Below, one piece after another: positions 34,664 to 52,930 of a stretch of DNA of 64,000 nt (positions are counted from its first letter, which is position 1; each line of letters opens with the position of its first letter). The position numbers were made by a program, and so were the translations under genes. This stretch comes from Diphasiastrum complanatum (lineage: Eukaryota > Streptophyta > Lycopodiopsida > Lycopodiales > Lycopodiaceae), in the NCBI GenBank assembly GCA_029204225.1, contig CM055107.1, positions 17,270,809-17,334,808 of the forward strand. The letters run 5' to 3'. The notes under the pieces were generated by a model. It made no database searches. It was given only the letters and a program-made list of their open reading frames with translations, and was not told where the DNA came from.

Positions 34664-36317
34664 ATGGGATCTATTGGAGCATACATTCTAGAAGCTAGTG
34701 AGAGATTAAATTCTACCAATTATGCTATTTGGAAGATTAGGATGGAGTCACTCATGGTGCTTCAAGATCTTTATGAGTTTCTGATTGAAGATGAAGATGA
34801 ACCTTTAGGTGCACATGAGTTAGCTAGGTATAAGAAGAGATTTAGGCTTGCACTTCATTGTGTGAAGATGAATGTGAGCAATGATTTGTTGAGAGAAATA
34901 TTAGCATGTACTAGTGCTAAAGAGGCTTGGAAATTTTTAAAATCAATCTATGAATCTAGCAACACTTCTAGAGTCCTCATGCTTAGATTTTGCAAATCAT
35001 GAGAAGAAGTGAGAGAGTGCACAAGATTATGTGCTTAGAATCAAGTCTCTAAATAGGGAGTTGGCTTCCATTAGAGAGAAAATTCATGATGGAGAGCTTG
35101 TACAAGTTGTCCTTAATGGTCTAGGAGATGACTTTGCAAATTTGGTCCAAAGTTTTACCATCCAATACACTTTGCCAACTATAGAAAAACTTCACAATGT
35201 ATTAGTGGCTGAAGAGTGTAGGACACCAAGACAAGAATGAGTTCATTGTCCTTGCATGATGGAGATGAGAAGGCTAATTTCTCATTCGGCAAAAAGAAAA
35301 CCAATAGAAAGAAGAAACATCCAAATGAGGCCAAAGAAGAGGATGATGCATTAAGCTCAAAGGACAAGTCAAAGCAAAAAATGCTTCTTTGGTGGAAAGA
35401 AGAGACATTATGCATACGAATGCTACAAGAGGCTAAGAGCACAAGAGGAGGAGGACAAACAAGGAAACCTTGCACATGAGGAGGAGGAAGATGAAGTAGA
35501 TGTATTTTTTATGGCATCTACATCCTCACCAACAAGCAATAGCAATTCAAGAGACAGTTGGTGGATTGATAGTGGGGCTAGCTCCCACATGTCTTGTGAA
35601 AAGGATTTTTTTTTCAACCTTACACTCATTCAATAGTTTGTCTTTACTACAAGTGATGAAAAGTGTAGGATAGATTGTGTTGGTACCATCTCTTTGTATC
35701 TAGAATCCTCAATAAGTATAGATCTAGAAAATATTTTTTATGTACCATTAATCACCAAGATTATGATAAGTGTTGGTCAACTCTTGGAAAGTGGTTTGGA
35801 TGTCCGCATTGAGCATGGTGTTTTTTCCATTTTTAAGAATGATGTTTGCATTGCAAAGGGATTTAAACATGGAAGATTGTTTAAGTTGAAAGCTATTGTT
35901 GCTTTTGAGAGTGTGAGCTTGGCAAAAGAGGAGATCTTGGCAAAGTATAATCTTGCTTGCATTGAGGAGAAGCATAAAAAAGAGGAAGATATTGAGGATC
36001 AGCCTCGAAGCATGAGAGTTCCAAGGAGGTCCTCAATGGCAAAGGCCAAGTCATCAAATTGCATGCAAATTGTCCATTCAAGTGTGCATCTTGCAAGGAT
36101 GGTGAGCATTGGAGAGTCTACTATCTTTGAATACTTGTTGGATAGTATTAGTAGACATGGAGTGACTTGTTGCTTATCTTTAAGATCTATGATGTTTACT
36201 ACTTTGTATGACAAAACAATGAAAATGGATGCTTTCAAATCTTCATTTGTTGTTGATAAAGCAATTTCATTGGATAACTATTTTTGTAATAGTTTGAATA
36301 TTGGTCATAAAAGGTGA
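34664..36317 (+). pseudogene. Copia gag-protease-linker, frameshifted
   Basis: Gag starts at ATG 34664 (MGSIGAYILEASERLNSTN, YAIWKIRMESLMVLQDLYEF, TSAKEAWKFLKSIYE). It shifts frame near 34995 and continues with DYVLRIKSLNRELASIREKI and LVQVVLNGLGDDFANLVQSF to a stop at 35240. In a third frame a zinc knuckle CFFGGKKRHYAYEC (35380-35420) has Gly in place of the second Cys. WWIDSGASSHMSC near 35560 is the protease active site (DSGA). The linker follows at 35694 (DLENIFYVPLITKIMISVGQ). After about 36000 it loses homology. Confidence 0.82.
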
Positions 36318-37534
36318 AACATCATTTTGTTTGGAAATCTTTGTGTCCACATGCTTTGAGCATGATAATTCCAATGTAAGGACCAAAGATTATCCTATTT
36401 CAATGATAGGAATAATGGTAGTGTTTTGCTCTTCAAGTAGAGATTGTAGAATCTACTTGTTTTCCACCAAAGAAACTGTCAATAGTGGAAATGTAATCTT
36501 TCAAGAGTGGAAGATTTGTAAACTTGAAGAAGCACCTTTGGATCAATACCTTATTCAATTCATTGATGGTTTGGAGTCAAGTCAAGTGGAGGAGCAAGTC
36601 AAGACCCGAGGACTCCAAGAAGAACCTTGACTATGAAGATGGAGCCATCAAGGCTCAATCATATGGATCAAGCAAGGCAAGTTGTCTTTGGAAACATTAT
36701 GTATGCACTTAATAGTTTAATTAAAGCATCTTCAAGTGCACAAAATGCCTTGGAATCCATGGCTTGGCATGATGTATAGTTTTTTTAAGTGTGCTACATG
36801 TATATAGACACATTTGTGGAACATCTTGTAGCTAAATTTTTTAGACACTTCTAAAAGCATTCATTCATCTAGCAAGAGAGTTGTAGATAGATCAAGCTAA
36901 ATTTGAGGAGTGAAGAATTGCCAAAAATTGGCAAATCAACCGTGTAGAATAATGAAAATTATGTACATAAGTGGGTCCCACAGATGTGAGGCCATGGAGC
37001 CACGTGGAAAACCTACCCTACTATAGGTTAGATCAAGTCTAAAGGGTTGATCTTGTCATTTTGGTAGTGATTCCTAGATTATAGGACCTACACCTAAGTT
37101 TAAGGTGAAAAATTAACCAACTAGTCACCTACTGGACATGACTCTAGGAATTAGGCTAGGGTTGCAAATGAGGGCAAGAGAGCCAAGTTAACTTCCTTAT
37201 GACATGTTGGAAATCCACCTAACTTCACAAAAGAAGTCACTTTTGCTATGTATTCCAAGCTCTCATAGTGTAAATGGAATGGAGATTGGTCTCAACTTTC
37301 CAAAGTTCTCTTTTAGCATCAATAAGATTGGTGGATCTTATGCAAAGTCTAACAAGCTTCCTTATGCTAGATCTAGGTCAAGATCTAGTATGCTTCTTGG
37401 AAATGTTCATCTTTGTGCTAACTTGACTAATTATGAGGATAAGGATGGTTCCTAAATGGTTCCACCTCCTTTCCTTTGTAAACTTTGGTCATGAAGGCTG
37501 TTTCATCTTCCTCTTGTGGCTAGATCCAGTGATT

Positions 37535-38165
37535 GGTAGTTCCAACATTTGTTTGTTGTTGGAACCGCTTCCTTTTTTCATTGTTGTATTTCAATGTCCT
37601 ATAGTCCTTAATAAGGTGACCAGTCCTTTTACAATATTCACATAATAGTTTTTGTCTTGGCTGGAATGATGAAGTCTCTAAATTCAATTCTGAAATTGAT
37701 TCATGTTGTATGTTGCTCCTTTTGTTAGGATAGTCTGACTTTATAGATCGCTTGGATCTAAACTTTTGATTTTTCTTTGAGAATAGAGCTTGGGGATACG
37801 ATCTTGAGTTAGAGGAGGATCCATTTCGTCTGATCTCCTCTTGAAGTAGCATCGAGATGACTCTTGAGAGAGTAAGATCAGAATCTTCAATGACTCAGTC
37901 GATTGAAGTCATCTGCTCCATAAGATTTTTGAATATGTTGAGATGGCTCAAAACATTATCTGCATCAAACATTCTTAATGTGAATAACTTCTTCCTCAAA
38001 TGAAGTTTGGATGTAACATCCCTGATATCATAGAGGGTTGCTAGGATATCCCAAGAATTCTTAGTGGCCTGAGCAGCTCGAATATGGCTGAGTTGCTTGC
38101 ATCCCCTTCCATGTTTTTGCTGCAATGTTAGCCTTGCTAACATGAAGGAGCTGGTTGTCACTCAG
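37535..38165 (-). pseudogene. Ty1/copia gag fragment
   Basis: Minus frames give LARLTLQQKHGRGCKQLSHI, TKNSWDILATLYDIRDVTSK and NVLSHLNIFKNLMEQMTSID, then, after a break near 37880, basic sequence ending in a zinc knuckle CEYCKRTGHLIKDY. The last Cys of the C-x2-C-x4-H-x4-C pattern is replaced by Tyr. No protease or pol follows. Confidence 0.8.
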
Positions 38166-39680
<1,515 letters not shown>

Positions 39681-39689
39681 CTATATATA

Positions 39690-39720
<31 letters not shown>

Positions 39721-39724
<4 letters not shown>

Positions 39725-39870
39725 CCAAGTGAACTTTCCACAAGTTTCTAGCATCAGGAGAAATATGGGCTCAAAATGGGCCCTTTAAGAAGTTTGACTT
39801 TAGAGAGAGGTTACATAGAGAGAGAATGGACTCCGGTACTGTTTGGTTGCCGTTTTTTGAGTTTCTGGTA
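39721..39870. mobile_element. Second MITE copy lacking its right end
   Basis: Repeats the MITE from its left terminus at 39721 with a few changes. It departs after 'tttggttgccgtttt', so the right inverted repeat is missing. A TA tract separates it from the first copy. Confidence 0.75.
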
Positions 39871-40477
39871 ATGCCCGCATTCTAATTAGTGTGATTAAGC
39901 TCAATATTTGAGATTTTTAAACCGCGAAAATAATAATATACACAATCTATGAAACAATGCATGATATTAAAAGCGAAGACTGTCATTTTCTTTGTTAAAA
40001 TGTATGACAAAATATATTGGCAAAAAAATGTATCAGCGAAAAATGCGAAGGTGTCGGATTTTTTTTGCATATGTCCGCTATACTGGTGACATGAAAACAT
40101 GATGAAAACAAAGGTAGGTGCAAAATGATGTGCAACATTTGTGCAAATTCCCGCAGGTCAAAGATGGAATGAAGAAAAATCCCGAAAAATGCAAAGGTAG
40201 AAATGTCGCAATTTTCGTGTTTCTAACAATGGTGAACTTACTAAATTTACCATATTCCAATATGGTGTCGGGTTTTTCTCAAAAATAAAGTGAACAATGA
40301 AGTGAAAGTTTCGGCATTTTCGCAAAAAATGTAGCAAAAGTGTCTCAAATTTTTGCTCAACATATATGGCCGAAGAATGCGAAGGTAACGAGTTTTTCGC
40401 AAACTTTGGTGAAAACGATTGCACCAAAAATGACGGCCTTTAGAAACTGGATAAAATGTAAAAAGCATCGGAAAATT
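39871..40477. other. Gypsy-associated non-coding sequence (possible LTR)
   Basis: Words such as 'cgaaaaatgcgaaggt', 'cgaaaaatgcaaaggt' and 'cgaagaatgcgaaggt' recur loosely at about 40037, 40183 and 40371. The stretch lies 3' of the minus-strand gypsy pol fragment and may be its LTR or 3' UTR. Confidence 0.35.
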
Positions 40478-41005
40478 AGTCATAGTAGCACTTCAAGGCT
40501 TGAGCCATTTACTCGAGTATCAAGTAAATGTCCTTGAAGATCGGCTAACTGAAGTGATCCATTTTTAAAAACTTCTATGACTTTATACGGTCCCATCCAT
40601 CTGGTATGTAATTTTCCAGGAAGCAACATGTCTGTTATCATACAGAAGCATGTAGTGCCCTCGTTTAATTTTTATTTTCTTAATGGATTGGTTGAAAATT
40701 TCTTTTCTTTTATTCTAAACTCGTTCAGTCTCGATTAATAAAAGACGACGATCCTCTTCCAATTGCGCCAAAGATATCATCCGCTCCCGAAGACTATCGT
40801 GTTCATCCATTCGCTCTTCATTACTAATGCGAAATGTCGGAATTTCAAATTCTATTGGTAGTATGGGATGCATTCCATACACAAGATAATATGGAGTCTG
40901 CCTAGTTGTAATCTTTTCAGCAATTCTGTATGCCCATAAGACACATGGTAATTTCTGATCCCAATCAGAAGAATGTGTTTCCGTTACTTTATTCAACGTT
41001 CTATA
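40478..41005 (-). pseudogene. Ty3/gypsy integrase C-terminus
   Basis: On minus: LNKVTETHSSDWDQKLPCVL, WAYRIAEKITTRQTPYYLVY and GMHPILPIEFEIPTF, the classic end of a gypsy integrase core. After a broken stretch comes the GPY/F-like module LLPGKLHTRWMGPYKV and NGSLQLADLQGHLLDTRVNG. RT and the integrase catalytic core are not present. Confidence 0.85.
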
Positions 41006-41591
41006 AGTGAAATGTTATCAGAGTAGCACGAATGAGCTACACTCTGGTTGATTAAGTTGTCAGCAAGGATTTGTATTATGTTTGATGCAGACGTGTACGA
41101 ACAGACAATAGGTTAATCTTATTCTTGAACTATTGTGTTCTAGACAGAAGTCCTCAACAACTAAAGTCCAGTCATGGTTAAAGAACTGAAATGGTTCGTG
41201 AATATGTTAGAAACATTAATCTTGGTTACAAATATGAATACAGATCAATAACTCAATTCTTCAGATAGGGACTAACATTTCAAATGTATACATACTTCTC
41301 TATCAGTGACTGTGGAAAATTGTACCAACGAGATCCGTTATTTGGGTGCCAAGTACAAAGTAGTCGCGCAGACAAATAAGATAGTTTAGAGACAGTTCTT
41401 TAGAGCAACTTTACCAAAATACATCAAACAACTGTAATGATCTATTGTCACTGTCTGGCTAGAGGGTGATTTAAATAATTAAAAGAGATCATTAGTACAC
41501 CCAAAGTCACTCACTCTCAATAGTGCATAAAACAGAGATCAGAGGAAATAACCTTGGATGCTCTTCACTTCTTCAATCTCACATATACAAA

Positions 41592-41595
<4 letters not shown>
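41006..41595. other. Unassigned sequence left of the Penelope-like element
   Basis: No gene or known repeat recognised. Confidence 0.4.

Positions 41596-41684
<89 letters not shown>
41596..41684. repeat. (CT)n tract at left boundary of the Penelope-like element
   Basis: About 89 bp of CT. Confidence 0.95.
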
Positions 41685-43890
<2,206 letters not shown>

Positions 43891-44031
43891 TTGTTACTCT
43901 CTCTCTAGCATCTCTGATGCCAACTCGGCTACCCTTTGGCCGGGGTAGCACCAAACCTTTACCTTTACTTGTATTTTATGGCTAACAAGGTCTGTTGTAT
44001 GATGTAGTCCACATGATGATTTCATGATGCG

Positions 44032-47000
44032 GTGACTCTTGGCTATGGGGAGCCCCTTCCTCCTCCTAGTCCTTTTGTTCAGACCATTATATGTTGCATG
44101 AAGAAAGTTGTTGAAGTTCACAATTTGATTACTGCTTATGATATGACTACTTGTAATGTTGCTAGCCCGGATGATAAAGTTCTTTGTCTTATTGATTTGA
44201 TGAATATCATGGATTGGATCAATATTTATACGAATTTTATTAAAAAGAAAAAATCCCTTAGCATGATTGAAAAAATTTATATGGACCTCTCCAATTATGC
44301 TGAACGAATTGCTGTTGAGAAAAAATTTTGTAATACACATATTCGAAAAGTATTTGCTTACTTGGAAAAAGAAAATGGTGACTCCTCTATTGATTCCCCT
44401 ATCCCTTCTACTGCTCCTACTTCACCGCACCCTTTGATTTTTACCGAGGACCTTGATGAAGATAGTGCTTCTCAGTTAGAGTCTTTCTCACAAGAAATCT
44501 ATGATGTGGGAAATCAATCTGCTTTTGAATTTTGTCAAGCCAATAGTTGCCAAGTACCATTGGTACCTAGTCGTATCTTTGAGTTTAAATCTGCAAAAAC
44601 TGCTTATAAACTTTGGAGCCTTCCCTTTGTCAACTTCCTTGCACCTATCTCTATTGAACTCTGGATCGCTCTTACTCATCTTACTAATGAAGAGGTCCAA
44701 GTGTGCAAGCTTGCTGCTTTGCATAAGAGTCCTTATTTTGATACTCCTATTGCCTTTGATACTGTTATCAAGATGAGCAGATTTGAACCTTCAAGATGTC
44801 CTTTTGAGCAGACCTGGACTAGAACTAGAGGCCATTTTGACACTAGCTTTAATAGAATGAACCTTCATCAAGCTAGAATCTGGAATTGGAAAAGACCCTT
44901 CTTTAAGTGCAGATGCGGTGATTAATGCAAAAACAATTCTTCTATCGTATGGTTTGATCACTCTTTTGGTATATGATGAATAATCTTTCCATTTTCTTTC
45001 CTGGTGCGTCTCTGCGAAACCAGCTTAATGTCTTCTTCCTTTGGTTGCATAAACCTGCTAGAGAGGTTGTCAAGTCCCACATTGTCTTTCTGTTTATCCG
45101 ACAATACATGATTGATGCTGCCATTGAACTTTAAATAAATCCTACTACTAAGCTTCTTGCACACCTTGGCGATGCTGAAAACATTTGAGAAATTGAATTC
45201 CTTTTGAAAGAACTCAGCTTCTCTACCTTGCAAGACAAATACTTCCAGAATACTAGCAAAAAAAACGGGTTCCTTCAATTTGAACAATCCAAGCTCAGTG
45301 GGGATCTTCCTATCAGAAAGTTGAACTTTTACCGTGATTGATGCATGTGCAGGAAGACATAGAAGAAACAAGGATATTGGAGGTCAGCAATACTGGTAGA
45401 CAACGACTAGTGGTAAGAAGAGACAGAGAGAAGTTTTTTCTGCATTTACGTTATTATAACAGATGCTTTGAGAGGATTGATGTTAAACAATTATATGCTG
45501 AAACCTTACTTCAGATTTTTGGTCACATTGATGAGACTTTTGAGCTTATCGTTTTTGGTTGGTCTTATTTTCCACATTTGAAGCATGAATGGTATAAGCC
45601 CTTTCAAGTTTTTTGTGATTTCAATGTTGACAACATTCCACCTTGTACTTGTGCTTACATAAACATTTCAAAGGGCATGTTGTCTCGATGGATACTGGAA
45701 TTATTAGAAGCAAAGTTTTAAAAAATGACTTGAACAAAGGGCTTAATCATATCCCATTGCGCCAATCTAACATAAATGAGGTGTCTTTAGAACTTTATCG
45801 TGGATGGTTTGAATTGGTTTTTTACCTACTTATCAAAATATTGATCACGAGATTGTTAGGAAACATGCCTTGATTTTTAAAGATGCTTTTACAAACTTTT
45901 TGAAAAATGCCAAGTGGCTACATGGAATAAGGGTTATGAGTAACAAACTTACAAATGCCATTGATGAACGAAATTGGATTACTACCAATCTATATGTTAA
46001 TGGTGTGGACAAGGCGCAACATAATCTATGTTTTATGTGCATCTACTTTGTAAGAAGTTTGGCTTTGGTTAGACTGTCTAGTCCAGATTTTGCCCCGTTT
46101 CCAATTGAAAATGATAATACACTAGACGTGGCCATGGTTAAAATTCAAGATACTTTTGCTACTAAAATACCTGATTTTCTAATAGGGAAAGAAGAATTAC
46201 CTTTTTTACTTTGTACTTTCAAAGCACACAAAAACGCGTTCAGATGGATTACAAATGCACATGACTGCTATTTTTCAAAGGTGGCCACGTTTATTTCTGG
46301 AGCTCTTGGTATACTGACTCCTCTCCTTATGGAGAGAGCAGACCTTAAGGCAACTTCATACCAGAGTATCCTAATGTGGATACTAAACTATTCTGGCAGT
46401 GCGACTCACCTACTAGAAATATTCCTCTTAATGGTCCGGATGGGCTAAAAATAATAATACCATAAATGATAAGGTATGCATTCAAGTCTTATAAAAACAA
46501 AAAACTTGCCTATCAGTGGAAATCGAGTCTTAAGCAATTTGACTGGAAATGGGTGACCAATCAGACTGATAATTGGACTGTGATTGACATAGAACCTCTT
46601 TGCCAATATAATGATATATTGATTGACAATTGCATAGTAAGATTAGGAAATAGGACTTGGAAATAGGTCTGTGGTATTCCTATGGGTTTTGCCTGTTTCC
46701 CTACTTGGTGTAACTGGTATATGTCATTATTTGAAATACATTTTATGAAAAGACTGGCCAGGCTTGGAAAAGTGAAATATCTACGTGCCTTCAAGCATAC
46801 TTTCCATTATATTGATAATATTTGTTTCATAAACAATACATATGCTCTTCTATTTTTTGACAAAGAGCAACCTCGTATCAATGATAATGCCTTATGGATC
46901 TATCCCTTGGAGTATCTCACTATTGAAAAAGAAGACGCTTTGGATAACACGGTCAATTTTTTGATGATACCATTACCTTTGATTCTTTATCAGGAAAGTT

Positions 47001-47280
47001 TCATTTGAAAAATTTTGACAAAAGACGGGAACTTCCGTTTTTGTTTTTCCAGTATATACACTTAGCTACCAATAGGCCAATTATGAACTCGTATATAATG
47101 ATTGTCGCTCAAATTATTGCTGCCATGTACTGTTGAAGCGAACAGGATACCTTTATGGATAAGGTCAAAACATTGTTGTTGCTTTTCAAAATAATGGCTT
47201 CATGAGAGGAAGATTGTATGAAATTTTAAACAACTTGTTTCTACACGAATTTTCCCTGGGCTCAAGTTTACTTTACCAAA
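44032..47280 (+). pseudogene. Penelope-like reverse transcriptase ORF, degenerate
   Basis: An N-terminal open frame at 44032-44925 (297 residues) ends in CPFEQTWTRTRGHFDTSFNR...FKCRCGD and has no known domain. Homologous-looking sequence continues in shifting frames (45160-45340: LQFEQSKLSGDLPIRKLNFY; 45640-45780: GHVVSMDTGIIRSKVLKNDL, GLNHIPLRQSN). Then come NLYVNGVDKAQHNLCFMC (the DKG-like motif before PLE RTs), LPFLLCTFKAHKNAFRWITN (45870-46448), VCGIPMGFACFPTWCNWYMS and FHYIDNICFINN (46670-46850, where the catalytic YxDD reads YIDN), and FDKRRELPFLFFQYIHL with PIMNSYIMIVAQII (47000-47130). At least eight frame breaks. I saw no GIY-YIG endonuclease. Inactive copy. Confidence 0.72.
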
Positions 47281-47301
47281 AAATGCTAAATTTCTTTTGG
47301 T

Positions 47302-47339
47302 GGGCAGTTAGCACTCCATCTCAGGGGTGCTAACTGCCC
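47302..47339 (+). other. Strong 16-bp hairpin before the right pLTR
   Basis: Arms gggcagttagcactcc (47302-47317) and ggggtgctaactgccc (47324-47339) pair throughout, with one G-T pair and a 6-nt loop. It sits between the end of the RT coding region and the (CT)n start of the right pLTR. Confidence 0.7.
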
Positions 47340-47376
47340 CCTAAGAGACTTTGCTAGCTGTGGGTATGGTTGGTGA

Positions 47377-49609
<2,233 letters not shown>

Positions 49610-49698
<89 letters not shown>
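49610..49698. repeat. (CT)n tract at the right boundary of the Penelope-like element
   Basis: About 89 bp of CT directly after the right pLTR. Confidence 0.95.
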
Positions 49699-49701
<3 letters not shown>

Positions 49702-50755
49702 TGGAATGAGAATGAAGCATGTCTTCATTTATATTACCTACTGAACAAGAAAACACCTCTTAGAATTCCTGGTGTATCGCTCCATTAACTAACTCTCATA
49801 GTTAACATATGAGCTATAAGTACATGCAATTTATACAATTGATAGTACATTTGAGTACAAGTTGAATCTACTCTAGGTAGATGTGTTGATAAGAATCTTG
49901 TTGTTTCATATCCTTGACTGGATTAAGACTGTTGCAAGCCTCGTTTTGTTTTTGGAGGTCTTGTCCTTTAGTGTAAGACAATTCTCTAGCATTCATGTCC
50001 TGAAAAATGATATAGGCCTCATCATAGTATACCATTATCCAGCACATATCTTCACCTTCGAGTATAAGTTGCCATATTTGAGTAGATATTCATTATTTAG
50101 CAAATATGTGGCATCACAGGCCGCGTACTCTAAGCTATCTCTGAGCGACTAAAATAAAAGTCTAAATTAAGAGCAATGCTTATAAGGAGTAAGCGCAATA
50201 GCAATCTCTAATCAACTCTAAGGAAGTGAGCTAGAATGCTCAGGAGTGTCCAAGATCGCAGACTTGAGAGAGAGCTAACTATTCAATACTTGCTGTCATC
50301 AATATTTAATATAGAAATATGAGCAGCTATTTAAACTAAGCAATTAGGTCGGCAAATGCGTCATCCAGTTGGTTGTGATGTGCTGGCATCTATCCAATTA
50401 GGATTTCTCAGAAATTACTTGTTGATGAATTAATGTAAGTTGGTGGCTTTGGTCATAAACAGTCTGTTTGCAGATTTAAACGTAAGCTGTAACTCTGCAG
50501 GAATGAACATAAACTGTTATGAGAAAAATGCGAAAACTACGAAGGTCTTCGCCAATGTCATTTCCTTAACATTTAAGGCATTTGACATTTTGCGAAAAAG
50601 CCAAAGTGAGAGAAAATCTCGAAAATGCTGACACTGAGCCGTTTTCGAGTAGTTATGCAGACTGTGTAAAAACACAAAGAAGTCTGCAGATCTGGATAAA
50701 AGTTGGACGAAGATTAAAATGTCGATTAGTCGATTAGTAGGAGAATAATCCAACA
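49699..50755 (-). mobile_element. Copia 3' LTR (right end defined) and unassigned flank
   Basis: On minus the LTR begins TGTTGGATTATTCTCC at 50755, preceded by the polypurine tract TAAGGGGGAG at 50765-50756. The LTR runs left for several hundred bases; its far end is not located. The part nearest 49700 has no recognised feature. Confidence 0.6.
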
Positions 50756-51260
50756 CTCCCCCTTAATCTAAATCCATGAATGCCTTGACCTTCAAACTTA
50801 ATTTTGCACAAAACTTTATGTGTGCATCTAAGCTTAATGCTTTGGTAAAAATATCTGTTGTCATATCTTGCATTCGACAATACTGCAATCTGACCTCTTT
50901 GTTGAGAACTTTGCTTCTGACATAGTGATACTCGAGGTCAATGTGCTTACTCCTAGAATGAAATCTGGGGTGGTTGGCTGACAAGGCGATGGCCCTTTGA
51001 TTATCACAAAATAATAATGTCAAAGCATATTGATTCATACTCAGATAAGTTTCTCAACCAAATTGCTTCCTTTGTGGCTTGTGAGGCTGTGACATACTCT
51101 GATTTTGTAGAAGATAAAGCTATCGAAGATTGTTTGCGACTGTTCCATGAAATAGGACCAATCGAAGATTGTTTGCGACTGTTCCACGAAATAGGACCAT
51201 TGTTGAAGAAGAATGTAAATCCAGAAGTAGATTTATGAGTGTCTACATCTCCTGCCAAAC
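50756..51260 (-). pseudogene. Copia RNase H C-terminus
   Basis: Minus frames: AGDVDTHKSTSGFTFFFNNG, PISWNSRKQSSI (twice), ALSSTKSEYVTASQATKEAI and WLRNL. After a shift near 51020: CDNQRAIALSANHPRFHSRS, KHIDLEYHYVRSKVLNKEV and DIFTKAL, then the stop and polypurine tract. A 39-bp tandem duplication at about 51122-51199 repeats GPISWNSRKQSSI. Upstream pol is missing. Confidence 0.87.
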
Positions 51261-51659
51261 TTGCATCTGTGTACCCTTTTTTTCTACAGGCTTATATTAA
51301 GTAGTTCCTAGAGAAAATCTGAGATTTATTAAATTTTGAGGCTGCCTCGATTTATCACGAGGTCAACAACTTCGAGGACTACTGGATAGTGAGTTCTCAA
51401 GAAAGCTGTGGCAATGCACGCCTATCAAAGGACTTTTCCAAGAAATAGTCGCTATCTTTTCAACCAAACCCACCAGCAAATGTTGTTTAGTAGGGTGAAT
51501 TTTTTGTCAAATTTCCAAGAGGGCTTCATGCGGATTTAAGACAGTGCTAGCTTACAGATGTGGTCTTCAGTGATGCAAGAGGTCGCAAGCAGAGAGAGAC
51601 ATTGTAAACAATCTATGTCAGCCATATAGTCCCGAAGAGAGAGAGAATGTATGCTGTAA
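51261..51659. other. Unassigned sequence
   Basis: No gene or element recognised. Confidence 0.4.
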
Positions 51660-51674
51660 TAGACAAAATGCGTT

Positions 51675-51915
51675 GACATCAGGGTTTTGACTTATCTTGA
51701 CCATAAGTATTGCTAATTATGGTTTTGACTTATATTGACCAAAGATTTAAATTGACCGTAAGTGAAGTATTGCTAAATATGGTTTTGACTTATATTGACC
51801 ATTGAGTTACCTTTACCGCAAGTGAAATGTTGCTAATGATGGTTTTGGCTAGGTGTCAATTGCATGCGCGAAGTATTGCTAATTATGGTTTTGGCTAAGT
51901 GTCAATTGCATGCCT
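51675..51915. repeat. Imperfect tandem array of about 60-bp units
   Basis: Four to five units share 'tattgctaatt' followed by 'atggttttg' and 'cttat.ttgacc' or 'ctaagtgtcaattgcatg'. Unit starts lie near 51710, 51768, 51828 and 51874. The array is about 0.7 kb upstream of the PARP-like gene. Confidence 0.7.
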
Positions 51916-52039
51916 TCATGCTCTTGGAAACTTCTATTTCCAATCGTGAGACAAGAGAGAGAATTTGTTAATATGAAACAGGTTGGAAATCATGGTGGGA
52001 ATTTTAGGGCGACGACGCAAAAACTGCAGAGAATGGAAG

Positions 52040-52047
<8 letters not shown>

Positions 52048-52102
<55 letters not shown>

Positions 52103-52260
52103 CTATTTAGAAGTTATCCCTGCTTTTATTATTAAATGATGGGAAAAGCCATGAAAGTACATGAAGATTAAAGTATATAAAAAGATACCACCTAATAACA
52201 AAAATGAATGAAGCTAATCAAAAGCTTAATAAAACTTAAAGTAGCCGCTCCCCTGCAAAT
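52048..52260 (-). mobile_element. LINE 3' UTR with (TC)n tail
   Basis: GA repeats at 52048-52102 are followed on plus by 'cctgcttttattattaaatg' and 'ggaaaagccatgaaagtac'. On minus this reads as a retroelement 3' end with 'aataataaaag' before (TC)n. No coding part is left and the right limit is approximate. It is a different family from the 12-25 kb LINEs. Confidence 0.5.
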
Positions 52261-52627
52261 TGAGCTTGTCGAAGAATTGGCGCCTGCATTATTTTGAAAG
52301 TATTACGCATGTGTGAGTTTCTATTTTATCAAATATGAAATCATAACACTTGATTTTCATGCATATCTACGCTCCATAGCCTGCCATGTGGGTATGCTCT
52401 TTGAGCAGACAGCTTCAATTATAGAACAAAATTGTAATTGTAATGATATGCATGTAAAGATACGGTCACATGGTGGAAAGCCTAAAATAGAAAGGTTTTT
52501 TTCTATGAAAGCTTAAATAGAAAGTTGTTTTCTGAAAGCCAAAGTGCTGCGCTACAGCACCAAATCTAAATTAAAGCTGCATGCATCAAATTCATTCTTT
52601 TCACATCCACTGATTTAATATTTGGCC

Positions 52628-52930
52628 ATGGCGTCGTTGGATCGTTTGGCTTTGGCTCTGGAAAAGCGTGTTATATCAGTATACCATCAGACATCCAGTG
52701 GCAGCCTGCAAATTTATGACAATCGCATATCATCTTTCATACTCAACGCGGCTCTTTCTGGACGGCCATCTGTGGACATACATTCTGATGGTCTTACTAT
52801 TGATTTGGTTCGGATGAAGGAGGTAAATCTCAGGAACGGCAGGGAAGACGATGTAGTTATTGAAATTTCTTGGGATCTGAAAGCACTTGTCTCTAGCTTC
52901 TTTGCATCCACTAAAACCGTGCGACATCAG
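52628..52930 (+). CDS. PARP-like gene exon 1
   Basis: 101 codons, phase 0, ending ...TVRHQ before 'gtttgt'. Confidence 0.75.

Larger units (their letters stand above)
32978..37272 (+). mobile_element. Ty1/copia element with rearranged 5' LTR and deleted pol
   Basis: The LTR start 'tgtagaattgccaaaaattgg' at 32978 recurs as 'tgaagaattgccaaaaattgg' at 36911, with about 190 bp of close similarity after each. The LTR end carries an interrupted palindrome, TTGCCAA-AAA-TTGGCAA. The right copy continues to about 37272. In the left copy that continuation is present in reverse complement at about 33885-34072, and the primer site at 33552-33563 is also reversed. Inverting 33173-34072 restores LTR, primer site, leader and gag in order. 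Gag and protease follow at 34664-35600. Most of integrase and all of RT and RNase H are missing. Confidence 0.75.

Noticed and set aside
44958-45371. 137-codon open frame on minus inside the Penelope-like region
   Set aside because: The plus strand carries readable sequence in keeping with the RT-containing protein (LQFEQSKLSGDLPIRKLNFY) with only a few stops. The minus frame is its shadow.
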